Positions 10,770 to 20,713 of a stretch of 64,000 nucleotides of DNA are shown here, piece after piece. Both the position numbers and the translations under genes were made by a program. Location of the stretch: contig CM061919.1 in the NCBI GenBank assembly GCA_031002005.1, forward strand, positions 17,121,687 through 17,185,686, read 5' to 3'. The stretch comes from Vandiemenella viatica. Taxonomy: Eukaryota; Arthropoda; Insecta; Orthoptera; Morabidae. The first letter of the stretch is position 1; each line of letters begins with the position of its first letter. The notes under the pieces were generated by a model. It made no database searches. It saw only the letters and a program-made list of their open reading frames with translations, and had not been told where the DNA came from.

Positions 10770-11636
10770 ATTCTTTCACCCAACCAAATAGCTCATCAGC
10801 TATTACTGAATGGCACAGGAGGAAGACTCAGAAGAAGAGACAGGACTAAGATAGTTAGACAATCACAAGTAGAAACAAAAGATCTCTCTGCAGAATTTCA
10901 AATGAATGAGTTGACAAAAGCTATTAAAATGTGCAAAACTGGTAAAGCAAGAGGACTTGATGATATATCTGTGGTGCCGTAGCAATGGAATGGCTTTTGC
11001 GTCTTTACAACAACTACCTCTGAGGTAAACAGATACCTAAGATATGGAGAAAGACGAAAGTTATTGCCATATTGAAACTTAAGAAAGACTCTTCTATTAC
11101 CAAAAACTATCGCCCTGTTTTTCTGTTATGCCACCTATACAAGATATTTGAAATATTTAATTGACTGAGCCCAAAAATCAAACCAAAACTGATTCACCAG
11201 CAAGCGGGTTTCAGGCTTAACAAAAACTGCACTGCACAAGTCCTCAACCTGACTCAGCACATTGAGGATGGTTTTGAGCTAGGGTTGATCACAGGAGTGG
11301 CCTTTGTAGAACTCTCTGCAGCGTATGACACTGTACAGCTTAACATCCTGTTGCATAAATTATATCATCTTACAAATGATTTTGAATTTACAGAAATCAT
11401 CTGAATTTTACTTCAGAACTGAAGGTTTTATGTCGAATTTCAGGGCAACAAAAGTCGACGGAGAAAACAAAAAAATGGGCTGCCCCAAGGAAGTGTCCAG
11501 GCGCCATCATTATTCAACATTTACACTAATGATCAATCCCAGCTGCCAATGATTCGAAATTTTGTCTATGCAGATGACTTAGCACTAGCAGTTCAAGCCA
11601 AAGATTTTGAAACAGTGGAGGAGCATTTAAGTAATA

Positions 11637-12940
11637 CAAGGGGCATCTTCTTTTTTTTTTTTTTTTTTCAACCTCCGATAGGCCATAAATAAAAGACAAA
11701 TGGAGATGGAAAAAATATTTTATTACCAACTGTTATGTACACTTATGGTTACTTTTCAACATAATCACCTTGAAGATTAAGGCATTTGTCATACCTGTGG
11801 ACAAGCTGTCCAATACCCTCTTCATAAAATGTTGCCGCCAATGACTTGAAATGAATCGTCACACTGTCTTGAAGCTCCTCGTTGGTTCGGAACCGCTGCC
11901 CTCCTAGCCACTTCTTCAGTTCAGCAAAAAGATGAAAGTCACTTGGTGCTAGGTTGGCACTGTATGGCGGGTGATCAAAAATCTGCCATTCAAATTGTTC
12001 AAGAAGTTGCTGGGTGACACCAGCACTGTGAGGGTGAGCGTTGTCGTGTAGCAGAACAATGCCAGAAGTCAGCATACCTCTTCTTTTGTTCTGAATGGGC
12101 CTCCGTAAATGCTTCAAAGTTTCACCATAAACAGTTGCATTAACTGTGGTCCCCAGCAGCATAAACTCCACAGGCAATGTTCCTTTTTTGGTCCGAAAAC
12201 ACGGTAGCCATAACCTTTCAGTTGTTTGAATTTTTTTGGTTTGTTTGGTGAATTTGTGTGCATCCATTGTTGGGATTGTTGTTTCATTTTGGGTGTGTCA
12301 TACCAAATCCTCGTCTCATCTCCAGTCACAATTGATTTCAAAAAATCTTCTCCATCTGCATGATGACGGTCAAGGAAGTTCAAAGCTGACGCCATTCCAT
12401 GAGTTTTGTGGTTATTGGTCAACATTTTAGGGACCCAGCGAGAACAGATATTTTTTTTTTTTTTTTGCATAAATTGTCTGTTACTATAGAGTACTTAGAA
12501 GATCTGGAAATTTCATTGATAAATCACTTATCGTGAACCTGCGGTTTTCTCTTACCACTTTGTCAACTCATTGAACAAGGTCATCTGTAGTGACAGATTT
12601 GCATCCTTGACCTCCTTCACTGTGCACATCAGTTCGATCTTCTTTAAATTTTCTGCACCATTCACGCACGACTCCTTCACTCATAAAGCTCTTTCCATAC
12701 ACTTGGCTCATTCTTCGATGAATTTCTGCTGCACTGTTTCCTTCTGCTTGCAGAAAACGAATAACGCTTCGTAACTCGCACTTGGCAGAAGAACTGATCA
12801 ACACGCTCATGTTGCTGCGACTGCAGCTTGGCACGTAATGAAGTAACAAATGCGACAACAACAGATTGTGTGGTAGGGGAGATGCGCAATTGTTTACTGC
12901 GCACATCACTCTGGTCTCTATGCTGTGCAATCGAAGGCTG

Positions 12941-12971
<31 letters not shown>

Positions 12972-12978
12972 CCCCTCG
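11637..12978 (-). mobile_element. Mariner element (1342 bp) inserted in the LINE RT
   Basis: It is flanked by TA on both sides (11635-11636 and 12979-12980). Removing it leaves a continuous LINE frame (EEHLSN then SLQSFTTYY). Ends are CAAGGGGCATC and, reverse complemented, CGAGGGGTGTA, each followed by a long T tract and then CARCCTYCGAT. The transposase is on the reverse strand in pieces: SSAKCELRSVIRFLQAEG, SVTTDDLVQ, IVTGDETRIWYDTP (first Asp), IVLLHDNAHPHSA (second Asp), HPPYSANLAPSDFHLF and LQGDYVEK. The third acidic position reads SAN instead of SPD. Several frameshifts make it inactive. A stop and poly-A interrupt the middle near 12450. Confidence 0.85.
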
Positions 12979-14123
12979 TAGTTTACAATCTTTCACCACA
13001 TACTATGAAGACAATCAGTTGTAACTGAATCCATCCAACATTCAACTATGCGCCTTCCATTTACGAAGTAGTCATGCCATCAGGAAACTGAAAATCAGAT
13101 GGGAGGACATAGAACTAGATCACTGTTTCAATCCAAAATATCTCGGTGTTACACTAGATTGTTCCCTCACTTACAAAAAGCACTGCTTAAACACAAAAGG
13201 CAAAGTTTCAGCCCACAACAATATCCTGCGGTAACTCACAGGAAATTTATGGGGTGCAGTTCCCACAATGCTCTGAACATCATCTCTTGCGCTGTGTTAT
13301 TCTGCTGCAGAATATGCATGTCCCGGTTGGTACAACTCTGTTTATGCCAAACAAGTAGACGTTGCATTACATGAAACCTGCAGAATTCTAATGGGTTGCC
13401 TCAGAACCATGCCGATTGAAAAACTACATGCTCTGGCAGGAATCGCTCTCCCTGATATAAGACGGAACATAGATGCAATGTCAGAAAGAAACAAGGCTAA
13501 TCAAAACTCTGCTCATCCCTTATTTGGGCATCAACTTCCAAGACAAAGGCTGAAATCTAGAAAATACTTCCTTAGGAAGACAGCTGCTTTAGATGTAGTT
13601 CCAAAAGTTGGCCGGCTCAATCTGTGGCGAGCCAGAATAACTAGTGTGAATCAGTGGATACCTATTGTAGAGGCACTACCACCAGGTGGCAACCTCAACT
13701 GTAAGACCTGTAAAGCTAGGCATAAACACACACATTTGTGCGCCAGCAATTCTGTGACGATCCATATAGACGATAAAATGTGTGTGTTAATTGTCTAACG
13801 ACGAGCCGCATCCCATGCCATTAACAATTGTTACAGAATTGTACGTGGTGAGCATGCGCGACGGTAACCATTCACACGGATATCTCACTTAGCAATTTAC
13901 TCGTGGCATATAAGACTTGCTGAGTATCTAACAAGTTAAGTAAGATGAGCAGAGAATTAGTAGCTGATTTCATTGCGACATATCAGCAACATACTGCATT
14001 TGGAAGATGAAACCAAAAAGAGGACGTGAACAGAATTTTTTTTAATATAAAAATAGGATAAAGTACATTGATAGAGGTTAGTGGGAAATATAATATAAAA
14101 GTTGACAGTGCAATAATAAAATA

Positions 14124-14366
14124 GGACCGAGCATGGTGGTGTAACGGAAAGCGTTCTGGCCTCGCATTCTGGTGGACGGCGGTTCGAATCCCGTCCGGGC
14201 ATCCAGATTTGTGTTTTCCATGGTTTCCCAAATCACTCCAGGCAAATGCCGGGATGCTTCCTTCAAAAGGCCATTGCCGAATTCCTTCCCATTCCTTGCC
14301 CCCACCCTTTCCCGTCTCTAAAGACCTCGCTGTTGAGAGACTTAAAGCAGTTAAAAAAAAAAAAAA
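14124..14366 (+). mobile_element. tRNA-derived SINE, copy 1
   Basis: The head has an A-box-like TGGTGTAACGG and a B box GGTTCGAATCC. The body is CATCCAGATTTG...CTTCCTTCAAAAGGCC...CCCGTCTCTAAAGACCTCGCTGTTGAGAGAC and it ends in a poly-A tail. AAAATAG flanks both ends as a probable short target duplication. RNA polymerase III would transcribe such a unit from its internal promoter, and it moves using LINE proteins. Confidence 0.85.
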
Positions 14367-14503
14367 TAGAAAATCCATTGTGGAGTACTTTTCGAAGGAC
14401 AAAACTAATTTGCGCTTTTACTACGACTTACTACTGTTTATGAGAGATAACACGAACCAATGGACAGTATTAGCATATTATGAAGGGGAAGATGAAGGAT
14501 ATT

Positions 14504-14733
14504 GGACCAAGCGTGGTGGTGTGTTCTGGCCTCACATTCGGGAGGACGGCGGTTCGAATCCCGTCCGGGCATCCAGATTTGGGTTTTCTATGGTTTCCCA
14601 AAACACACCAGGCAAATGCCGTGATGCTTCCATCAAAAGGCCATGGCTGAATTCCTTCCCATTCCTTGCCCCCCATCCTTTCCCGTCTCTAAAGACCTCG
14701 CTGTTAGAGAGACGTTAAGCAGATAAAAAAAAA
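14504..14733 (+). mobile_element. tRNA-derived SINE, copy 2
   Basis: Same family as the preceding copy, with a perfect 10-bp target duplication GAAGGATATT at 14494-14503 and 14734-14743. A deletion of about 12 bases removes part of the A box, so it could not be transcribed from its own promoter. The tail is A10. Confidence 0.9.
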
Positions 14734-15659
14734 GAAGGATATTGAGTAAATGTATAGGAAGATGTATCTGTGCATTTATGTAATACTGAAGAAATCGAAG
14801 AAAATGCTTTTCAAATAGTACAAGTAGCAGTATATGATCGTGTTTATAATCTTCCTGCAATCCCTTTTTATTTGTCATACTGTCAGTTTCTTCTTCTTTT
14901 TTGCAGTTCTAATATAAGCTGCTGCACAAATAAATACTTTTTCGTGTGTAGAACTTAGAAACCTGTTTCATTTCAATATTGTAACATAACCTCACTACAC
15001 TTGGCACGCGATATTTTGGATTTCCTAGTGAGCCGCGAGCCAGGAAATCATGACAGATAAATTCGTAGACCATTACCATGAACACAACCATTTGAGCGCG
15101 GTGAGCCAGCTGAATGACAAATGTGTGAAACTGATGTTCCTGTATATGGGCTTCGACAATTACAGGCTCGTCGCGAGAATATCAGCGTGCAAATCTTCAG
15201 CAAGCTTACTCGCGCACAAATGTGTGTGTGTATGGGCAGCTTAAGACCTGGCTGAGAAGTGGAGTGGGTGGGACGAAAGATAACCTCGCAAGATGGCTTT
15301 ATCTTGAAGATCCTAATACTGCGTGTGGGGCAGAACAGACCATTCGGTATTTATACAACTGCCCGCAGTGCCCATCAACCTGCACTCTCCAAGACCTCCT
15401 TCATGCCAGTGACATTTCCATACAAGTTGCTGACTTTTGGTCATCCATCATATGAGCTCTTAGGTGTTGATTGATATTATTTTATTTATTTTATTGTATT
15501 GTTATTACTGTTTCTAACAATTTGTAAGCAGCGTTTTTGACACGAAATAAATAAAACCATTGTCTTTCCATTCCTAATCAACAACATAAACCTTGTACAT
15601 TCCCACAACTCTCTTCACCCTCCTCCTATTTTCTAATTAATGTCATTCCAGCTCCTTTA

Positions 15660-16470
15660 TCATATCAGTTATTGATTGTACTCTGCAATAATTTTCAGGG
15701 ACAAATCTGGCAGCCCTTGTTTGCACCCCCTGTACTTGATACCCAAAATGTGGTCCCATACTACACCTCCATATTCAAGCAATAGTCTGACTAAAATTTG
15801 TAACCCAATTCTCTCACTTCTTTGCTACATCCTCCCTCCATTCTCTCCACTAAATTAAAAATTTGGAAACCTTGAACAACTTGTCTGATGTGACTTGCTC
15901 AGTTGTTCTCAAATGTTATGCCAGGGTATTTAAATTTCAAGTCTTCAACAAGCAATTCCTTCCTCACCTTACAATCTGTGTACCTAATAAACTGACTCTT
16001 CTTTGCTTTTGTCTTCATCCCTTGTAGACTTACCCTGCTAGCTATCCTGTCCAGATGACCCTGCAGTTATCCAGTCTTCTACCATTTTGATTCTATTATG
16101 TAACATTATGTCATCCTCAAATAACCTAACTGATACTAAACTATCAACATAATCGTTCATTAGAATAATAAATGGTGATGATTCCAATACACTATACTGC
16201 GGTACTTCCACTTCTTTTGAAACTGCATTTTCTAGCCCAACCTTTTTTCCCCTACATTTTTAGAATTCTTCTACCCAACAGATCACTTTTTTTCTTTATT
16301 TACTACTATTTTAAGATCTAGTGCTACACTATCAATTTGGCCTTCCTTGTCCATTTTATATTAAAAAAAAAAACAAAAAAAAAACACACTTGCATGTAGC
16401 TCATCGATTGAGATACATATGAATATCCTTGCCTAAAGCCACATGGTTGATTTGAAAACCAGTTTCTTTA
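15660..16470 (-). pseudogene. LINE reverse transcriptase fragment
   Basis: The reverse strand encodes PFIILMNDYVDSLVSV then RLFEDDIMLHNRIKM, the palm active-site block (LFADD in most relatives, here LFEDD). After frameshifts it gives LLLEYGGVVWD, the conserved thumb region. Stops are frequent. The clade is jockey/CR1-like by these words, but I cannot fix it. The downstream gap to about 16800 shows nothing clear. Confidence 0.6.
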
Positions 16471-16799
16471 CTCAAAGACACTTACCATATGGTTGCATAT
16501 CAATCTCTCCATTAGTTTACTTACCACTGATGTCATACTGATTGGTCTGTAACTTTCATCCCTATTTCAGTGGCTACAGAGCGTAGTCCATTTGTCTACG
16601 GATACTGGTGCAGGAGGTCAAACCACAGAACCTATGATCACACTATGGGAAGAAAAAAGTGTTTCATTGGATACATCTTAAAATCTGATAACTTATGATA
16701 TAAAGACACAAATGTACAAGCAAAATGGTGACAAACTTGAGGACTGCAAATGCCCATCAAAATTGGGGTAACATATTACCCAAAATATATACACTTGTA

Positions 16800-18270
16800 A
16801 CTGCCAGTCCATCAGGGATACAATGGCTGTATAGAGTCCTCAGAGCAATATGGAATGATAACCAAATACTGGAAGACTGGACATAAGGGGTGATAATTCC
16901 TATCTTCAAGAAAGGGAACAGAAGGAAAAGTGAAAACTTCAGAGGTTACCCTTCTATCCCATGGCCTCAAAATTATGTAAAAGATAGTTGAAGCCAGAGT
17001 ACGAACAATATTAGAACCCATCTTAGAAGAGGAACAACATGGTTTTAGGGCTAGAAGAAGCACAACAGATCTAATATTTGCCTTGAGAATGCTGGTAGGA
17101 AAATATTGGGACAAGAGGGGGAAACCTAATTATTGTGTTCATGGACCAAGAAAAGGCGTACTATAATGTTCCTAGATCAGATATGTGGAAAAGTTTAAGA
17201 AAACTTAAAATACCAGAGTACCTCATCAGAAGGATGTAGATACTGCTGCAAGAGCTGTGTCAATGTTGGGGATGGTTACTCTGAATGATTTAGTATGATC
17301 AAAGGAGTGCAAGAGAGAAGTGCCCTTTCACCTCTTCTGTTCATAGCGGTGATGGATAACACCTTAAAAGAACTAAAGAGAGCAATCAATACAGATCTAT
17401 AGGCATTGGTTTATGCGGCAGTATGGGATGAAACTGAAGTAGGAATACAAAACAAACTGAAAATGTGGAATAATAAGTTTGAAGAATATGGAATGAAATT
17501 GAATAATAATAAAAAAACCGTAGCACAAAAAATAAGCCGAAAGAATACAGACTGTCATATAAAATTACAAGGCCATCAAGTTGAAGTTGTTGACCAGTTC
17601 AGCTACCTGGGGAGCATAATTGCTAGCAACGGTAGAAGTGAGTTAGAAATAGTGAATAGAGTAACCAAAGGAGCCAACTTCTACAGTACCGTGCGAGGCT
17701 TACTATGGGACATGAAGGTTCCCAGAAGAACAAAAATTGTCTTGTACAAATCATATCTCATTCCTGTGAGCACATATGCATTGGAAACATGCACACTAAC
17801 ATCAAGGGACCTTAGCAAGATCCAAGCATGTGAAATGAAGTTTCTTACTGCCCTCCAGAAAACTAGACTTGACAACATAAGGAATGATGGGATTACATCA
17901 AACCTAGAGCTAAGGGAATCCATGGAAGAGAGTCTTAAGTCATCAAGACTTAAGTGGTTTGGGCATGTCAAGAGAACTGGTACAAGACTACCAAAAACTC
18001 ATTTTGAAAAAAGGACAGCGGGAAGACCAAGAAGAAGATGGGCAGACCAACTGAAGGAGGACATAGAGAGAAGAGGCTGCCTGTCTCTAAAGACCTCACT
18101 GTTGAGAGACGTAAAGCAGTTAAATAGAAGAGGCTGGAACTGGAAATATATCACGGACAGAGAAACTTTTCTAGATAGGAGACAGTGGAAAACAATCGTC
18201 TACAAGAACCAAGGCTCATAAACCACACCCGGGAAACTGGAGATGGTACCCAACGATGATGATGATGATG
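16800..18270 (+). pseudogene. RTE-like LINE: RT and C-terminal region with (GAT)n tail
   Basis: The degraded part at 16800-17400 includes EEEQHGFRARRSTTDLIFAL, the RT finger/palm block. The open frame at 17406-18221 (271 codons) carries VVDQFSYLGSIIASNGRSE, a conserved YLGS block, then GLLWDMKVPRRTKIVLYKS, ALETCTLTSRDL and LKWFGHVKRTG, and finally the basic GRPRRRWADQLKEDIERRG. This C-terminus is common in arthropod proteins labelled endonuclease-reverse transcriptase. The element ends in ACGATGATGATGATGATG, a short tandem repeat tail as in RTE-type elements. The open 271-codon frame includes a 57-bp in-frame addition from a SINE micro-insertion at 18080. Confidence 0.7.
18080..18125 (+). mobile_element. 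46-bp 5'-truncated SINE insertion
   Basis: The 46 bases match the extreme 3' end of the local SINE (GTCTCTAAAGACCTC...GAGAGACGTAAAGCAG...). They are flanked by perfect 11-bp duplications AGAAGAGGCTG at 18069-18079 and 18126-18136. Insert plus duplication is 57 bp, a multiple of three, so the LINE frame stays open. Confidence 0.85.
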
Positions 18271-18859
18271 TTTAAGTACTTTAAAAAAATAACATTACAA
18301 AAGATTTTACATCCCAGAAGTCTTGATAACTGTAGCTACAGAAAGATGTACTACACATATTCATTCTAAAAACAATTATCTCCTTGCTCACATCATATCA
18401 TATCAAGTATTGGTTGGTGCATCTGCACTTTCTTACAAAATAAATCACCTCATCAGTATACTGATGTAAGAACAAAGGGCAATAAATTGGCTTTAAGTAT
18501 CACAACAAAGTTATGTTCTACCAGTACACTCGTCCTACAGTCATATATTCAATGTAGACGTCTATATGCAATGTAGTCATTTATATTCAATAATAGTGGT
18601 TAATTTCGGCTAATCCTGAAGAGATCGGTCCCTTATTATATTAAGTGAACAGCGAAACAGCTGTACTATATCAATAGTGTAACTGTCTCCCAGACCACAC
18701 ATTCTTTTGTTAGTTCAGTATGATGGAAGGCTAATATTTATAAGAACTCATTGCATTATATAGTCTAAAAATACTTCAAGTAAGTAAAGAACTGTCATGC
18801 AGTATATTAAAGAACATAGGTTCCCTGGAACAAAGCACTTTACTCTTGGTTTATTTAAA
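18271..18859. other. AT-rich intronic sequence, nothing recognised
   Basis: No frame, terminal repeat or tandem unit that I can support. Confidence 0.25.
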
Positions 18860-19603
18860 AAGGGCTATCAAGTATGGCAGGAGAAACAGTTAATGTTCTG
18901 GTCTTGCATTCGGGAGTATTTGACACAAAAAGCTGATCAAAAGTCAAAAAAAAATTTAAGCAAATTCCAAGAACTCGTATCTACATGACTTGAGGCAAAT
19001 GTCTATAGAATAACAATCAGCTTTGTTTTTTAGATAAGCTTCATTCCCCACCCCGTGAACAGTCATCTTCTGAGTACATTGCAAGACCCACGTACTGTTT
19101 GTTACCAAGAAAATTATAAGTTGTACCAATTTAATTTGTGAGTGATGTTAAGTGAGCAGTGGTGATCTTAATCATGGATATTGTTCAGCCAGGTACCTAG
19201 AATTGAAATAGTAGTAACATACATCCAAAGGTATTGCACAACTTTATTTCTGTACATTTTTGTAAGCTGACTCATTTTGTACTGATTTTTTTAATTACAA
19301 TTAGTATTAAAGAGTGATTTTTTATATTTCTGGACCTTTCCCGAGTCTGATTTCTTGTGTGGTATTACTTTAGTGTACTATCTTGGTGTTTCATTGAAAA
19401 TTAGGTACCAAAAGGTGACAAACATCTATTTATTCGAAAAAATTCTAAATTATTTACATTGAAATGAACTTACTTTTTTTCCGTCACATTAATTCATCTA
19501 AGATTTTCTTTGTTATGGGCTCTTCTGGTATCACGCTCATGACACAAAAAGTTATTTATGATATGAGTAAACACGAGAAACTAAATGATTTCGTTCAAAA
19601 GTT

Positions 19604-19869
19604 GGACTGAGCGTGGCAGTGTAACGGTTAGCATTCTTGCCTCTCATTCGGGAGGACGGCGGTTCGAATCCCGTCCGGGCATCCAGATTTTGGTTTTCCA
19701 TGTTTTCCCAAATCACTCCAGGCAAATGCCAGGATGCTTCCTTCAAAAGGCCATGGCCGAATTCCTTCCCATTCCTTGCCCCCCATCCTTTCCCGTCTCT
19801 AAAGACCTCGCTGTTGAGAGACGTAAAGCAGTTTAAAAAAAAAAAAGAAGAAGCAGAAGAAAAAAAAAG
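19604..19869 (+). mobile_element. tRNA-derived SINE, copy 3
   Basis: The best-preserved head in the window: A box TGTAACGGTTAGCATT and B box GGTTCGAATCCC, followed by the shared body and an A12 tail extended by AAG/AGA repeats. Probable target duplication AAAGTTGGA / AAAGGTTGGA. Confidence 0.9.
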
Positions 19870-20713
19870 GTTGGAATTAGTCGAGGAAAATATTTTAAAT
19901 TGACCGACATTAATGGTCAAACAATCGCAACAGTTCGAACAAAAGTTTTCAAGTCTTAAATTGGAAATTAAAAGAAAATGGCAGTATGCTAAGAGAGCTG
20001 CGAGTGTATTTTTAAAGAAATACAATGATTGGTTTGAAAGATGTATCGAAATCCCCATAAAATCCAATACGACCAATGTGAGTCGGTCTAGAAAATCGTT
20101 CCATGATTTGACCGATTTTAGCAAATGATGTCTGCAGTGATAATAGGTATTAACAAAACATTGATTGACTGGTTTTATACTATTATGTGAATGATATATA
20201 GTGGGCACAAGATAGATATATATATATAAAAAAAATTATTCCCGACTGCCACGAAAAATTTAAGATGTACTGTACATTGAACTGTACTCGTTGCATCCAA
20301 TGTCACCTATACAAGAAGTATTGATTGAGAGCCCACCTGTAATAGAATATGCACTCTGTCAGAAGCAGCAGCAGAAGCTAGAAACAAATATTTTCACCGA
20401 TTTAGGGAGAGATGCTCCAGAAAAGTTAGTTGGGTTTAGTGCAACACAGATGTCATTAATAGGCTTTAATTAACTTAGGATCCGTATTTGAGCTTCATCA
20501 GGCACAAAACCCCCAAAACATCTAAATCATTCAATTAAAATATTACTTAATGGGACACGAGTACTCAAGAAGAGAACAAGCCTTAAGGTGAAGGTTCCGA
20601 TGACGAAGGATGGGACGGTTTGTCAGAATGATATTTTAGTTTACATGTATGATTATTGTTTAGGTATTTTGTAAATATTCACTTAATATGTTATAAAGTG
20701 TATGAACACAGTA

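Larger units (their letters stand above)
13711..15241. mobile_element. 1531-bp inverted-repeat DNA transposon inserted in the LINE, carrying two SINEs
   Basis: The LINE sequence TAAGACCTG occurs at 13702-13710 and again at 15242-15250, a 9-bp target duplication (8 bp if read AAGACCTG). Just inside are inverted repeats. The left reads AGGCATAAACACACACATTT and then GTGCGCCAG. The right, reverse complemented, reads CCCATACACACACACATTT and then GTGCGCGAG. The interior has only short frames and two SINEs. The length of the target duplication suggests a hAT- or P-type transposase acted in trans. I cannot assign the superfamily. Removal rejoins the LINE peptide LNCKTWLRSGVG. Confidence 0.65.
10770..15556 (+). 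mobile_element. LINE remnant (RT to C-terminal zinc motif), split by two DNA transposons
   Basis: Discontinuous frames spell a non-LTR retrotransposon pol: IAHQLLLNG, KTGKARGLDDI, NYRPV-like KTIALFF, FVYADDLALAVQ (RT active site, 11565-11600), then beyond a mariner YLGVTLDCSLTYKKH, ALCYSAAEYACPGW, MGCLRTMPIEKLHALAGIALP and LPPGGNLNCKTC. Beyond a second insertion come GVGGTKDNLARW and CGAEQTIRYLYNCPQCPSTC near 15350, the usual terminal Cys-rich motif. It ends GACACGAAATAAATAAA. The 5' end and endonuclease are missing, and many stops and shifts occur. It is probably of the jockey/CR1 assemblage, clade not assigned. It lies in the sense direction inside the CDKAL1 intron. Confidence 0.75.

Noticed and set aside
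14124..14366. tRNA genes at the SINE heads (14124, 14504, 19604, 40680, 55483)
   Set aside because: They have A- and B-box-like motifs but do not fold into a full cloverleaf that I can support. They are joined to a common body with poly-A and target duplications, so they are SINEs.
14209..14718. Open frames of 65-169 codons in both strands over SINE copies (also near 19552-20208, 22285-22611, 40439-40651, 55238-55454)
   Set aside because: All arise from the same GC-rich SINE body in different frames. No protein family resemblance.
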